Both the position numbers and the translations under genes were made by a program. A stretch of 64,000 bases of DNA. Origin: an uncultured Spirochaetales bacterium (GTDB taxonomy: Bacteria > Spirochaetota > Spirochaetia > Sphaerochaetales > Sphaerochaetaceae). The DNA lies in assembly GCA_949289305.1 (NCBI GenBank), contig CASENB010000016.1:62001-126000 (forward strand), written 5' to 3'. The notes under the pieces were generated by a model. It was not told the DNA's origin. It searched no databases and was given only the letters and a program-made list of their open reading frames with translations. Numbering within the stretch: position 1 is the stretch's first letter; every line of letters begins with the position of its first letter. Shown here piece after piece: positions 1 through 8,088 of the stretch.

Positions 1-472
1 TTAATTTAGAGAGCGAGAAGTTTGAAAAATAGAGATCGGTGTTATCGAATTTTGCCCTGTAGCAGTCAATCGCCATGAAGGAAGAGAGAATGAGATTCGA
101 TCCTGAGAAGTCGGTATCAATTATCATAGCTCCTGAATAGACGTTGTATCTTTGCTCCGTGTCTTTAAATGTACAGTTGTCGAACACAGCGAAATCGAAG
201 AAGTTGGAATTCAATCTTGCAAAATTAAAGTTGCAGTTTCTGAAACTTGAGAATGCGAAGTTGGAAAAACCGATAAAAGTGTCTGAAAAGTCTATATTCT
301 CAAATTCAGCGTTTACAAGGCATACGTTTTTGATGCTTTTTTCTTCATCTTTTCTTTTGAGCAGATCTATTATTACTTCGTCTTTGTTCCTGCTATGGTG
401 GTAGCATACTCCCGTTTCCTTGATTGCAAACGAGTGACAGTCTTTTATCTTACACTTTTCAAATGAGAACAT
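1..472 (-). CDS. Pentapeptide-repeat protein, partial (3' end beyond left edge)
   Basis: This open frame on the minus strand begins at the ATG at 472-470 and runs off the left edge after 157 codons without a stop. From about residue 55 onward it shows the five-residue spacing of Phe/Leu typical of pentapeptide-repeat proteins: stretches such as NIDFSDTFIGFSNFAFSSF and NCNFNFARLNSNFFDFAVF have an aromatic or aliphatic residue at every fifth place. Such proteins fold into right-handed quadrilateral beta-helices; some mimic DNA and bind gyrase, but most have no known role. The N-terminal 50 residues hold several Cys and His (KCKIKDCHSF, VCYHH) that are not part of the repeat. It is divergent from rsgA across a 64 bp gap. 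There is no clear ribosome site before the ATG. Function is not assignable. Confidence 0.75.
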   Translation of the reverse strand, partial: MFSFEKCKIKDCHSFAIKETGVCYHHSRNKDEVIIDLLKRKDEEKSIKNVCLVNAEFENIDFSDTFIGFSNFAFSSFRNCNFNFARLNSNFFDFAVFDNCTFKDTEQRYNVYSGAMIIDTDFSGSNLILSSFMAIDCYRAKFDNTDLYFSNFSLSKL

Positions 473-500
473 ACGTATACTTTATTATTTTTTTACCCTG

Positions 501-530
501 TTGTTAAGTTTTACTTTCTGCTAATATTAA
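501..530 (+). promoter_or_regulatory. Possible rsgA promoter abutting the start codon
   Basis: TTGTTA at 501-506 is followed after 18 nt by TATTAA at 525-530 (or after 15 nt by TAATAT at 522-527). The -10 box ends 6 nt before the rsgA ATG at 537, and no ribosome site is visible, so the transcript would start at or very near the start codon. Boxes match consensus only moderately. Confidence 0.4.
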
Positions 531-536
531 ATAGAT

Positions 537-1445
537 ATGAAGGCCTCTATCAGACGGAGCACGAATAACACTTACATTGCATTAGCAGAAGACGGTAAGC
601 TCTATAGCTTGAAAATAAAAGGAAAAGTCTTAATAAGTTCTAAGGCTGAATACAATCCCATAGCAGTAGGGGACATAGTGAATTTTACCCCTCATAGTGA
701 AAACGAAGGACTGATTAACTCAAGAGAAGAGAGAAAAAGCGAATTCACGCGTTTTTTAAACAAGGTAGCCCTTATTCAGTGCACCTGTTCGAATATGGAT
801 CAGGCTGTAATTGTCTCTTCATTGAAAAGTCCGGAGTTCAATTCCCATTTCATAGACAGGGTTATCGCTTCAATTAGAGGCTGCGATATTGTAATTGCAA
901 TAAACAAAAGCGATCTAGGCCTTGATAATGAAAAAGAGGAGATAGATCTTTATGAACGTCTTGGATATGAAGTATGTCTTGTGAGTGCAAAAAAAGGTGA
1001 TGTTAGATCTCTTTTACCGCTTTTGAAGAACAAGGTAAGTACTTTTATCGGTCCTAGCGGCGTTGGAAAATCAAGCCTCATAAATTTGATTTTAAACAAA
1101 AATCAGAAAGTAGGGGATATCAACGAGAAATACAACAGGGGAAAACATACCACTACAAGCGCGCTATATTTAGAAAACGAAGACATAGCGATAATCGACA
1201 CTCCGGGAATCAGGGAGGTGATTCCAGCAATTGATTCTGATGAGCTAAAATATTTCTATCCTGAGTTCAAAAATTGCGAGTGCAAATATTCAAACTGTCT
1301 TCATAGCGGAGAGGATGGATGCGCTGTCTCATCGCTAGTAGAAAATGGAATTATGAGCGAGAGACGATACGACGGCTATCTTAATCTCCTTTTTGACATA
1401 AAGAATGCAGAGAAGAAATTAGAGAGAATAAAATGGCAAGCATAA
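537..1445 (+). CDS. rsgA: Ribosome small-subunit-dependent GTPase A (RsgA/YjeQ)
   Basis: RsgA is a circularly permuted GTPase that acts late in 30S subunit maturation. The 302-residue product has the expected order: an N-terminal OB-fold (about 1-80), a permuted G domain with the G4 motif NKSD (about 123-126) ahead of the P-loop GPSGVGKSSLIN (about 172-183), G3 as DTPGIRE, and a C-terminal zinc-knuckle region with the Cys/His cluster CECKYSNCLHSGEDGC. Length is normal for the family. The ATG at 537 is the first in frame and gives a standard N-terminus, but it has no ribosome site and may be read from a leaderless transcript. It overlaps mutS2 by 13 nt, so the two are probably cotranscribed. 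Confidence 0.95.
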   Translation: MKASIRRSTNNTYIALAEDGKLYSLKIKGKVLISSKAEYNPIAVGDIVNFTPHSENEGLINSREERKSEFTRFLNKVALIQCTCSNMDQAVIVSSLKSPEFNSHFIDRVIASIRGCDIVIAINKSDLGLDNEKEEIDLYERLGYEVCLVSAKKGDVRSLLPLLKNKVSTFIGPSGVGKSSLINLILNKNQKVGDINEKYNRGKHTTTSALYLENEDIAIIDTPGIREVIPAIDSDELKYFYPEFKNCECKYSNCLHSGEDGCAVSSLVENGIMSERRYDGYLNLLFDIKNAEKKLERIKWQA

Positions 1446-3718
1446 AGGCTTTTAAAGATATTGAACTTGACCTCGTACTTGAGAAAGTGAGGTCTTTTTC
1501 CCTTTTTAAAGAGAGTGAAGATTATATAAATTTCAAATCATTCACAGCTGATAAGGATGTAATAAACGATCGCTATCTAAAGATCGAGCGTTATATGAAC
1601 CTTTTAGAATCGGCAAACGATTTAAATAGTTTTCCTTCCATATTCCATATATTCTCATACGCAAGAAAAAGCCATCAGGATATCGAAGGCAAGGATGTTT
1701 TTCTTATTGGACTTTTCTTAGAGTCCTATGAAAAAATGCTAGTGTTTTTAGATGATGGAGAGACTCTTAGCGAAGAGGATGGAAAGCTAAAAGAAGAGAT
1801 CATTTTCTCTCTCGATCAAGATGGAAATGTAAACGAAAACCATCCGCGTCTTTTAGTACATAAGAAGGCGTTAGACGCGGCAAAAAGCAGAAGAAGCAGT
1901 TATACAGCATCTTTTATGAGGGATAACAGGAATATTCTTCAAGGAGAGAATCCTCTTTTTAAAGATAACAGGATCGTTCTTCCGATAAAGGCAAGCGAAA
2001 GGAGCAAGGTGAAAGGGTATCTTCAAGGCTCTAGCCAGTCGGGTCAGACACTCTTCCTTGAAAGCCTGGATTTAATCAATCTAAATAACGACGTCCTTCT
2101 TGCAGAAGAAAGGATAAAGGAGGAAGAGAGGAAGATTAAGCATGAGCTTTCAGAAAAAGTCAGGGCAGTGCTAGACGAAATTTATGTAATGAGAAAACGT
2201 GCTATGGATTTTGACTTTCATTACGCTTTCTCTGTATGGGCGAAAAAGAATAATGCACGACATGTAAGAAATGCAAATAACGTAGATTTAATCAATGCGC
2301 GCCATCCTCTTTTAAAGAAGGCTGTTCCGATTAATATTAAAATCAATGAGAACATAAAGACTGTCGTATTCTCCGGTGCAAACGCTGGAGGAAAGACCGT
2401 TACAATGAAGACGATCGCGCTACTCTCTGCACTAAATCAGATATCCGGATTCACTCTTGCAGATGAAGTATCAACACTTCCGTATTTTGATAACATATTA
2501 ACAGACATAGGGGATAACCAGAGCATTCTATCTGATGAGTCTACGTTCTCAGCGCATTTAAAAAACATCTCATACTGTATAAAAAATACGACTGAAAACT
2601 CTATGATACTTCTTGACGAGCTTGGATCTGGAACGGATCCAGAAGAGGGCGCGGCTCTTGCGCTCTCAATTTTAGACTACCTTAGCCCGAGAGCTAGGCT
2701 GACATTAACTTCATCTCATTACAGCAAAGTGAAGAATCATGCGTATACGAAAGAGGATATGATGAACGCTTCGATGGCTTTCAGCGATAGTACGGGACTT
2801 CCTCTTTTTAAGGTAATAGAGAACATTCCTGGAGACAGTCATGCAATTGACGCTGCTGTGAGGGCGCATCTTCCTAAAGAGATAATAGAGAGTGCTAGAT
2901 CTGTTTTAAGCGACAGGAACGAGAGCGCTGCATCCTTAATCTCGTCTTTAATAAAAAAGAGCAGGACGCTCGATAGGAAAATGACTGAAGCAGAGCTTGA
3001 AAGAAGGTATGCGCAAAAAGAGAAAGACGATCTTGAAGAGCGTTTAAGGGAAATAGAAAAAGAGAAAAGAGAGCTTGAGAAAGAAGGGCTTAAAGAGATC
3101 TCGTCTTTCTTAAAAGATTCAAGACGCACTCTCGAAACCCTCATTAAAGACATTACGACTGGAAAGCTTGATAAGAATAAGATTAAAAAAGCAAAAGATT
3201 TCATGGAGTATGTTCAAAAAAAAGAGGAGAGCGTTAAAAAAAGCGTCGAAGAGAAAGAAGAAACTGATGAGCCTTTAAAGGAGTTTGATGTTGGAGAGAA
3301 TGTGCTATGCGGAGGATCGAGGGTAAAAGGACAGATTTTAGAGAAAAATAAGAAATCGTATACGGTAATTCTTGATTCTGGATTAAAACTTACTCTCAGT
3401 GCAAAAGACATCTATAAGAGAGAAGGAGAAAAGAAAGTTACTATAGAAAAAGCAATTTCTGCAGTAAATAAGAAGGCTGAATATGAAATGGATTTAAGAG
3501 GTCTAAGAGGTGATGAGGCGATTGAAAAAATTGAAGATCAGATTGAAGCCTGCACTCTAACGGGACTAAGCAGTTTCTCCATAATCCATGGTCTTGGAGA
3601 TGGAAGGCTGATGAAAAGAATTCATGAATATTTAAAAACGAATAATAATGTAAAGAACTATTATTTTGCCCGACCTGAAGACGGCGGAATGGGCAAGACA
3701 TACGTGGATCTTATGTGA
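1433..3718 (+). CDS. mutS2: MutS2 family protein with C-terminal Smr domain
   Basis: MutS2 proteins carry the ATPase core of MutS without the mismatch-recognition domain. In Bacillus MutS2 works on collided ribosomes; in other bacteria it limits recombination. The 761-residue product has an N-terminal helical lever region, the Walker A loop SGANAGGKTVTMKT (about 315-328), Walker B followed by the signature LDELGSGTDPEEGAAL (about 395-410), a long charged coiled coil (about 510-620), a short KOW-like beta segment, and a C-terminal Smr domain with DLRG (about 688) and the HGLGDG loop (about 721-726) typical of Smr nucleases. It starts inside the end of rsgA. Length and architecture are complete. 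Confidence 0.95.
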   Translation: MASIKAFKDIELDLVLEKVRSFSLFKESEDYINFKSFTADKDVINDRYLKIERYMNLLESANDLNSFPSIFHIFSYARKSHQDIEGKDVFLIGLFLESYEKMLVFLDDGETLSEEDGKLKEEIIFSLDQDGNVNENHPRLLVHKKALDAAKSRRSSYTASFMRDNRNILQGENPLFKDNRIVLPIKASERSKVKGYLQGSSQSGQTLFLESLDLINLNNDVLLAEERIKEEERKIKHELSEKVRAVLDEIYVMRKRAMDFDFHYAFSVWAKKNNARHVRNANNVDLINARHPLLKKAVPINIKINENIKTVVFSGANAGGKTVTMKTIALLSALNQISGFTLADEVSTLPYFDNILTDIGDNQSILSDESTFSAHLKNISYCIKNTTENSMILLDELGSGTDPEEGAALALSILDYLSPRARLTLTSSHYSKVKNHAYTKEDMMNASMAFSDSTGLPLFKVIENIPGDSHAIDAAVRAHLPKEIIESARSVLSDRNESAASLISSLIKKSRTLDRKMTEAELERRYAQKEKDDLEERLREIEKEKRELEKEGLKEISSFLKDSRRTLETLIKDITTGKLDKNKIKKAKDFMEYVQKKEESVKKSVEEKEETDEPLKEFDVGENVLCGGSRVKGQILEKNKKSYTVILDSGLKLTLSAKDIYKREGEKKVTIEKAISAVNKKAEYEMDLRGLRGDEAIEKIEDQIEACTLTGLSSFSIIHGLGDGRLMKRIHEYLKTNNNVKNYYFARPEDGGMGKTYVDLM

Positions 3719-3733
3719 AGATTAAGATTTTTC

Positions 3734-3762
3734 TTTACAATATTAAAAATCCATGCGATAAA
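3734..3762 (+). promoter_or_regulatory. Possible promoter of the RNA element before udp
   Basis: TTTACA at 3734-3739 and GATAAA at 3757-3762 are separated by 17 nt. The expected start, about 7-8 nt after the -10 box, falls on the first base of the closing stem of the downstream RNA element (3770). The -10 box matches consensus at four of six positions. Confidence 0.4.
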
Positions 3763-3769
3763 TTAATCA

Positions 3770-3971
3770 GATAGGAAAGGAAATAAGTCTTTTCGAGATA
3801 GCTTCATTATAAGCTATAAGAGAAAAGAGAACCTGTATGAGTAATAAACAGGAAGATAAAGAGTACATCCTATCGTCTTAGGCCAGAAAAAGAACATTAA
3901 AGAACGAAAAGAAGAATTGGCCTGAAGAAGAGCAGAGGAGCGCTTTCAATAGAAAACTCCTCTGTTTTTTT
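3770..3971 (+). ncRNA. Structured RNA candidate (riboswitch, attenuator or small RNA) upstream of udp
   Basis: The 272 nt between mutS2 and udp hold no gene but show nested complementary segments. GATAGGA (3770-3776) pairs with TCCTATC (3868-3874) as a closing stem. Inside it lie a two-part hairpin, TCTTTTC (3788-3794) with GAAAAGA (3822-3828) and ATAGCTT (3798-3804) with AAGCTAT (3811-3817), and a second hairpin, CCTGT (3832-3836) with ACAGG (3848-3852), together forming a three-way junction. A further stem AGGCCA (3880-3885)/TGGCCT (3918-3923) follows, then an intrinsic terminator at 3933-3971. The udp ribosome site starts 6 nt after the terminator. Junction sequences do not match the purine, TPP, SAM, preQ1 or ZTP consensuses I know. 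It could be a ligand-sensing leader or a free small RNA of about 200 nt. Confidence 0.5.
3933..3971 (+). terminator. Intrinsic terminator just before udp
   Basis: CAGAGGAG (3933-3940) pairs perfectly with CTCCTCTG (3957-3964) around a 16 nt loop and is followed by seven T (3965-3971). It lies between the RNA candidate and the udp ribosome site, so it can end the leader transcript or be controlled by it. Confidence 0.85.
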
Positions 3972-3990
3972 GTTTTAAGGAGATTTGATT

Positions 3991-4770
3991 GTGTCAGACT
4001 ACATGAATGGGACTGGAATTCAATACCATCTGCACGTAAAAAGCGGAGATGTAGGGCGTTATGTTATTTTACCAGGAGATCCAAAGAGGGTCCCTCTTAT
4101 TGCAAAGCACCTTGATAACGCCAAGCTTATTGCCGACTCAAGGGAGTATGTTACTTACACAGGAACCCTTTTAGGGGAGAAGGTTAGCGTAACTAGTACC
4201 GGAATCGGCGGCCCAAGCGCAGCCATTGCCGTAGAAGAGCTTAATAAGGTAGGTGCCGATACTTTTATCAGAATGGGCACTTGCGGAGGAATAAAGCTAG
4301 ATGTAATGGGAGGTGATGTCGTTATTGCAACAGGCGCGGTAAGGGCAGAGGGAACAAGCAGAGAGTATGCGCCAATTGAATTTCCCGCATGCGCCGATTT
4401 TTCAGTCGTTTCTGCAATGAAGAGGGCATCCTATGGAATGTCATTTAAAACACATATTGGAATCGTGCAGTGCAAAGACAGTTTCTACGGTCAGCACGAT
4501 CCTGATATCATGCCTGTAAGCTACGATCTTAACAATAAATGGGAGGCATGGAAGCGCCTTGGCGTTCTTGCTTCCGAAATGGAGAGCGCTGCGATATTCA
4601 CAGTAGCTTCCTACCTCGGTTGCCGCGCAGGATCATGTTTCTTCGTTGTTGGAAATCAGGAAAGGGAAAAACTCAATATGGATAACCCTAAGCTTCACGA
4701 TACGGAGAATGCTATAATCCTAGCTATTGAATCTGTAAAAGAACTAATAATTGAAGATCGAAAGAATTAA
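3991..4770 (+). CDS. udp: Uridine phosphorylase (nucleoside phosphorylase I family)
   Basis: The enzyme phosphorolyses uridine to uracil and ribose-1-phosphate in pyrimidine salvage. Family marks are the N-terminal [10 protein letters not shown], the phosphate-loop region [33 protein letters not shown], and the nucleoside-binding EMESAAIFT near residue 200. Length (about 259) is normal, and these motifs sit closer to uridine phosphorylase than to DeoD. I chose GTG at 3991 because AAGGAG at 3977-3982 is 8 nt upstream; the TTG at 3985 would be only 2 nt away. The gene directly follows an intrinsic terminator and a structured leader, so expression may be set by attenuation. Its stop overlaps that of the convergent downstream gene. 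Confidence 0.9.
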   Translation: MSDYMNGTGIQYHLHVKSGDVGRYVILPGDPKRVPLIAKHLDNAKLIADSREYVTYTGTLLGEKVSVTSTGIGGPSAAIAVEELNKVGADTFIRMGTCGGIKLDVMGGDVVIATGAVRAEGTSREYAPIEFPACADFSVVSAMKRASYGMSFKTHIGIVQCKDSFYGQHDPDIMPVSYDLNNKWEAWKRLGVLASEMESAAIFTVASYLGCRAGSCFFVVGNQEREKLNMDNPKLHDTENAIILAIESVKELIIEDRKN

Positions 4771-5069
4771 TAAAATAAACGGCCTTGGCTTTTATAGTAC
4801 GTTTTTCTATCGTTTAGAGTCTCGTCGATATTCTCTTTTGAACACTCTTTATCTAGTGAGATGTCGAAAAGTTCAAGGCCTGTCTCTTCATAGTCTTTTT
4901 GAAGATCAACATTATCAAAAGTTCCCATATCGAGTGAGAAGCGGATGTTCTTATATTCGTTAACTACGTCAAAGCTTTTTAGAAGCAAAATCTTACCGCT
5001 TAGCATGTTCTCTACTTTTACAATACCTACAACCTTGTCTTTTCTGTAAAATTCACCCAATTTTTCCAT
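4767..5069 (-). CDS. Degenerate GIY-YIG-like small protein
   Basis: This product of about 100 residues resembles a family of short GIY-YIG-domain proteins of about 110 residues. [18 protein letters not shown] occupies the place of the GIY...YIG core, and the following [18 protein letters not shown] and [11 protein letters not shown] match the helix and strand that usually read R-F-x-L-x-x-G-x-x-x-N-x-x-L-Q-x-D-x. Both signature tyrosines are replaced (GIV, LLL), so nuclease activity is unlikely. I placed the start at ATG 5069, where the family usually begins; ATG 5099 and TTG 5105 are in-frame alternatives and none has a good ribosome site. Its end overlaps the end of udp by 4 nt, convergently. 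Family membership is by eye and moderate. Confidence 0.6.
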   Translation of the reverse strand: MEKLGEFYRKDKVVGIVKVENMLSGKILLLKSFDVVNEYKNIRFSLDMGTFDNVDLQKDYEETGLELFDISLDKECSKENIDETLNDRKTYYKSQGRLFY

Positions 5070-5166
5070 AGCTATACAAATACAACAAAGAATCTTCATA
5101 TTCAATGAAAATTCATTATTAAATTTAAGTGTTTATTTGAAAAAACTTGAACTCAAATGTTTTTCT

Positions 5167-5195
5167 TTGCTTTAGGTATCTTTTTTTGTTATATT
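5167..5195 (+). promoter_or_regulatory. V-ATPase operon promoter
   Basis: TTGCTT (5167-5172), a 17 nt T-rich spacer and TATATT (5190-5195) precede the first gene of the ATPase operon; the ribosome site AAGGTGG and ATG 5228 follow at a normal distance. Confidence 0.6.
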
Positions 5196-5227
5196 CAATT
5201 TATAAAAAAGTTATAAAGGTGGTTTTT

Positions 5228-5809
5228 ATGGAAATTCAGATTCAGGATTTGATCACCTCCATCAAAAGCGATGGCATTGAGAAAGCTAAAGCAGAGGCTC
5301 AAGAGATTATGGCAAAAGCGAATGCTGAGGCAGATGCCATTATTAAGAGTGCGAATGAGCAGAAAGACAAGATCCTCCAAAGTGCTTTGAGAGAGATCGA
5401 AGTCGAGAAGAAGAGTGCAGAAGAGAAGTTAAAACAAGCTGCGCGTGATGCCCAGTTAACACTTAAAAAGAGCCTTGATGACGAGATCAAGAAAATTTTT
5501 ACACAGAGCGTTGCATCAGAGTTGAAAAAGGATGTGCTCGCATCTGTTATTGAAAGCGCAGCAAAAGCGGCAATTGGCGATGCTGAGATCGTAATCAGTG
5601 AAAAAGACAAGGACGACATCTCGCTTTCTCTTATTCAAGAACTCTCACAAAAGATTAAGAAAGGTTTGACTCTAAAGACATCCTCATCTCTTTCAGGCGG
5701 AGTTGTCGTAAAGGAAAAAGACGGCTCAGGATACTTCGATCTTAGCGATGAAGAGATGGCGAAACTACTTTATCCATATCTATCTGACAGCCTAAGAAAA
5801 CTTCTTTAG
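5228..5809 (+). CDS. atpE: V-type ATP synthase subunit E
   Basis: Subunit E is part of the peripheral stalk that joins the catalytic A3B3 head to membrane subunit I. The 193-residue product has a long Ala/Glu/Lys-rich N-terminal helix (about 1-100, with repeats such as KAKAEAQEIMAKANAEADAI) for coiled-coil pairing and a compact C-terminal domain ending in a YPYLSDSLRKLL tail. The start is ATG 5228, preceded by AAGGTGG; an upstream in-frame extension to 5147 overlaps the promoter and is not credible. It is the first gene of the seven-gene operon, as in Treponema and Borrelia. Confidence 0.9.
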   Translation: MEIQIQDLITSIKSDGIEKAKAEAQEIMAKANAEADAIIKSANEQKDKILQSALREIEVEKKSAEEKLKQAARDAQLTLKKSLDDEIKKIFTQSVASELKKDVLASVIESAAKAAIGDAEIVISEKDKDDISLSLIQELSQKIKKGLTLKTSSSLSGGVVVKEKDGSGYFDLSDEEMAKLLYPYLSDSLRKLL

Positions 5810-5817
5810 GAGATGCT

Positions 5818-6351
5818 ATGGCGAAGTACTATTATCTAATATCGAGCTTGCCAATGATAAAAGTCGGGGAGCCTCTGCCCTTTAGCTATGAGGAGTTTCT
5901 CGCAATTTGTAAAAGCGAGATGTCTTCATCTGACTATAAGGAGCTTGAGAAGGCGACTTTCACATCGGACGATAGCGCTAAAAGCAGTTTGATGAAGATG
6001 TGGCAGCAATATCTAGATAAGGTCGGTTTGATACTAAAAGATGAAAGAGCTAAGAACTTAAAATGGAACGATGCGAAGATTTTGACAGAAATGAGTTCTG
6101 ATCCTGTGCTTAAAGACAGGATCCATAGGGCCGTTACTGCCATGAATCCTCTTGAAGGGGAAAAAGAGATTCTCAACATCTATTTTGATTTTCTTACATC
6201 CAATTCATCTCTAGATCCTTTTTCCATTGAGAATTTGATGATATACGCGCTAAAGATTCAGATCATAGAGCGTATGAACGCCTTCAGCAAGGAAAAAGGC
6301 AATAACGAATTCAGGCGGCTTTTTTCTAGAATTCAAGATCAATTTGAATAA
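5818..6351 (+). CDS. DUF2764-like protein of the V-ATPase operon
   Basis: The 177-residue product begins MAKYYYLISSLPMIKVGEPLPFS, a mark of the DUF2764 family that sits between subunits E and A in spirochete V-ATPase operons (TP0425 and BB0095 hold the same position). The rest is mostly helical, with no signal or membrane segment. The operon has no gene for a canonical subunit C, which links the rotor to the membrane ring, and this protein is the natural candidate by position; that assignment is an inference. Ribosome site AGGAG at 5809-5813. It sits 8 nt after atpE and 11 nt before the chosen atpA start. Confidence 0.75.
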   Translation: MAKYYYLISSLPMIKVGEPLPFSYEEFLAICKSEMSSSDYKELEKATFTSDDSAKSSLMKMWQQYLDKVGLILKDERAKNLKWNDAKILTEMSSDPVLKDRIHRAVTAMNPLEGEKEILNIYFDFLTSNSSLDPFSIENLMIYALKIQIIERMNAFSKEKGNNEFRRLFSRIQDQFE

Positions 6352-6362
6352 GGATGGAGAAT

Positions 6363-8087
6363 ATGGAGTTAAAAAAAGGCTATGTAGTAGGTGTCAACGG
6401 AAACCTGGTAAACGTAAGCTTTACCGATAGCGTTATCAAGAACGAGGTCGGATATATAAAAGTAGGAGAGACAAGGCTTAAAGGCGAAGTCATAAGAATC
6501 ACAGACGGCATTGCATCTCTTCAGGTATATGAGATGACAGAGGGGATAAAAGTTGGAGACGAGGTCGAGTTCTCTGGGGAGCTTCTTTCCGTAGAGCTTG
6601 GACCGGGCCTTCTTACTAAGGTTTATGACGGACTTCAAAATCCTCTTCCTTCTTTAGCAGATAAGTGCGGATTCTTCCTGCAGCGCGGAGTATACCTTGA
6701 TCCGATTGAAAATAAAGAATGGGATTTCACGCCGCTTAAAAAAACAGGAGATACTGTAGAGGCGGGGGATATCATAGGATCTGTTCCCGAAGGACTTTTT
6801 ACACATAAGATCATGGTCCCGTTTACCCTCAACGGAACTTGGACGATTAAAGAAATAAAAGAAAAAGGCAGATATTTCAGCAGAAGTACGATCTGCAAGA
6901 TTGAGAATTCTAAAGGGGATGAGAGAGATCTCTCCATGATAATAACCCAGCCGGTTAAAAAAGCGATCAAAGGATACAGCGAAAGGGTTCGTCCTGATGA
7001 GCCAATGGTTACTAAAATCCGTATGATAGATACGTTCCTTCCAGTTGCAAAAGGCGGAACATATTGCACGCCAGGGCCTTTTGGCGCAGGTAAGACCGTT
7101 TTGCAGCACCTTACAAGCAGGAATGCGGATGTCGATATCGTTATCATCGCAGCATGTGGAGAACGTGCTGGAGAGGTTGTTGAGGTATTAAAGGAGTTCC
7201 CTGAACTTGTTGATCCGAAAACAGGAAGATCTCTTATGGAGAGGACTATTATCATATGCAACACTTCAAGCATGCCTGTTGCTGCAAGAGAGGCATCCGT
7301 TTATACCGCTGTCACCATGGCTGAATACTATAGGAACATGGGCCTTGACGTATTGCTTTTAGCAGACAGCACATCGCGCTGGGCTCAGGCTATGAGAGAA
7401 ATGAGCGGAAGGCTTGAGGAAATTCCAGGAGACGAGGCATTCCCTGCATATCTTGAGAGCCGCATAGCAGAGTTCTATGAAAGGGCAGGAAAAGTCAGGC
7501 TTAAAGACGGGGCTTTCGGTTCTGTTACTATTGGAGGAACGGTTTCTCCTGCAGGAGGAAATTTTGAAGAGCCTGTAACGCAGGCAACACTCAAAGTTGT
7601 CGGTGCGTTCCACGGACTTTCAAGAGAGAGAAGCGATGCGAGAAAATACCCTGCAATAGATCCTCTTGACAGCTGGAGCAACTATAGCGGAATCATCGAT
7701 AAAAAAGATGTTGATAAAGTCTATTCATATGTAACTAAGAGTAATGAGGTTGCTCAGATGATGAAGGTAGTCGGCGAGGAGGGAACAAGTCTTGACGACT
7801 ATATAGATTATCAGAAAGGCGAACTGATCGATTACGTATATTTGCAGCAAAATTCATTCGATCCGGTAGATGCCTCTGTTTCTGTTAAACGTCAGAAAGA
7901 ACTTTTCGGCATCCTTTCTGATTTTGTATTGGGAAGCTATAACTTGAAGGACAAGAGCGATACAAGGCGGTTTTTCAATACGATTCGCCAGGCTTTTCTT
8001 GATCTTAACTCAATAGAGGAAGGAACTGCCGAGTATGGCGAAAAAATGAATGATCTCAAAGAGAAGATCAAAGAGAGGGCAAGGTAA
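6363..8087 (+). CDS. atpA: V-type ATP synthase subunit A (catalytic)
   Basis: This is the catalytic nucleotide-binding subunit of the A/V ATPase head. The 574-residue product has the Walker A loop [11 protein letters not shown] (about 232-242), the A-subunit insert region between the N-terminal barrel and the ATPase core, the [13 protein letters not shown] segment with the catalytic Glu, Walker [17 protein letters not shown], and the conserved SYNLKD region near the C-terminus. Length is normal. ATG 6363 is chosen because AAGGA (6350-6354) lies 8 nt upstream; the ATG at 6354 overlaps that ribosome site. Whether this enzyme makes ATP or pumps H+ or Na+ cannot be read from this subunit. Confidence 0.97.
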   Translation: MELKKGYVVGVNGNLVNVSFTDSVIKNEVGYIKVGETRLKGEVIRITDGIASLQVYEMTEGIKVGDEVEFSGELLSVELGPGLLTKVYDGLQNPLPSLADKCGFFLQRGVYLDPIENKEWDFTPLKKTGDTVEAGDIIGSVPEGLFTHKIMVPFTLNGTWTIKEIKEKGRYFSRSTICKIENSKGDERDLSMIITQPVKKAIKGYSERVRPDEPMVTKIRMIDTFLPVAKGGTYCTPGPFGAGKTVLQHLTSRNADVDIVIIAACGERAGEVVEVLKEFPELVDPKTGRSLMERTIIICNTSSMPVAAREASVYTAVTMAEYYRNMGLDVLLLADSTSRWAQAMREMSGRLEEIPGDEAFPAYLESRIAEFYERAGKVRLKDGAFGSVTIGGTVSPAGGNFEEPVTQATLKVVGAFHGLSRERSDARKYPAIDPLDSWSNYSGIIDKKDVDKVYSYVTKSNEVAQMMKVVGEEGTSLDDYIDYQKGELIDYVYLQQNSFDPVDASVSVKRQKELFGILSDFVLGSYNLKDKSDTRRFFNTIRQAFLDLNSIEEGTAEYGEKMNDLKEKIKERAR

Positions 8088-8088
8088 G

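Noticed and set aside
1433-1445. Frameshift between rsgA and mutS2
   Set aside because: The 13 nt overlap has a normal stop and a normal start for two complete proteins; this is ordinary translational coupling.
3770-3971. 6S RNA or purine riboswitch
   Set aside because: 6S RNA is one long hairpin with a central bubble closed by its two ends; here the 3' end forms a local terminator. The purine/2'-dG class has conserved junction and loop bases that are absent here despite the three-way layout.
6635-7273. 212-codon open frame antisense to atpA
   Set aside because: It lies wholly opposite a well-conserved gene, shows no domain, and such frames are common here because of codon bias on the coding strand.
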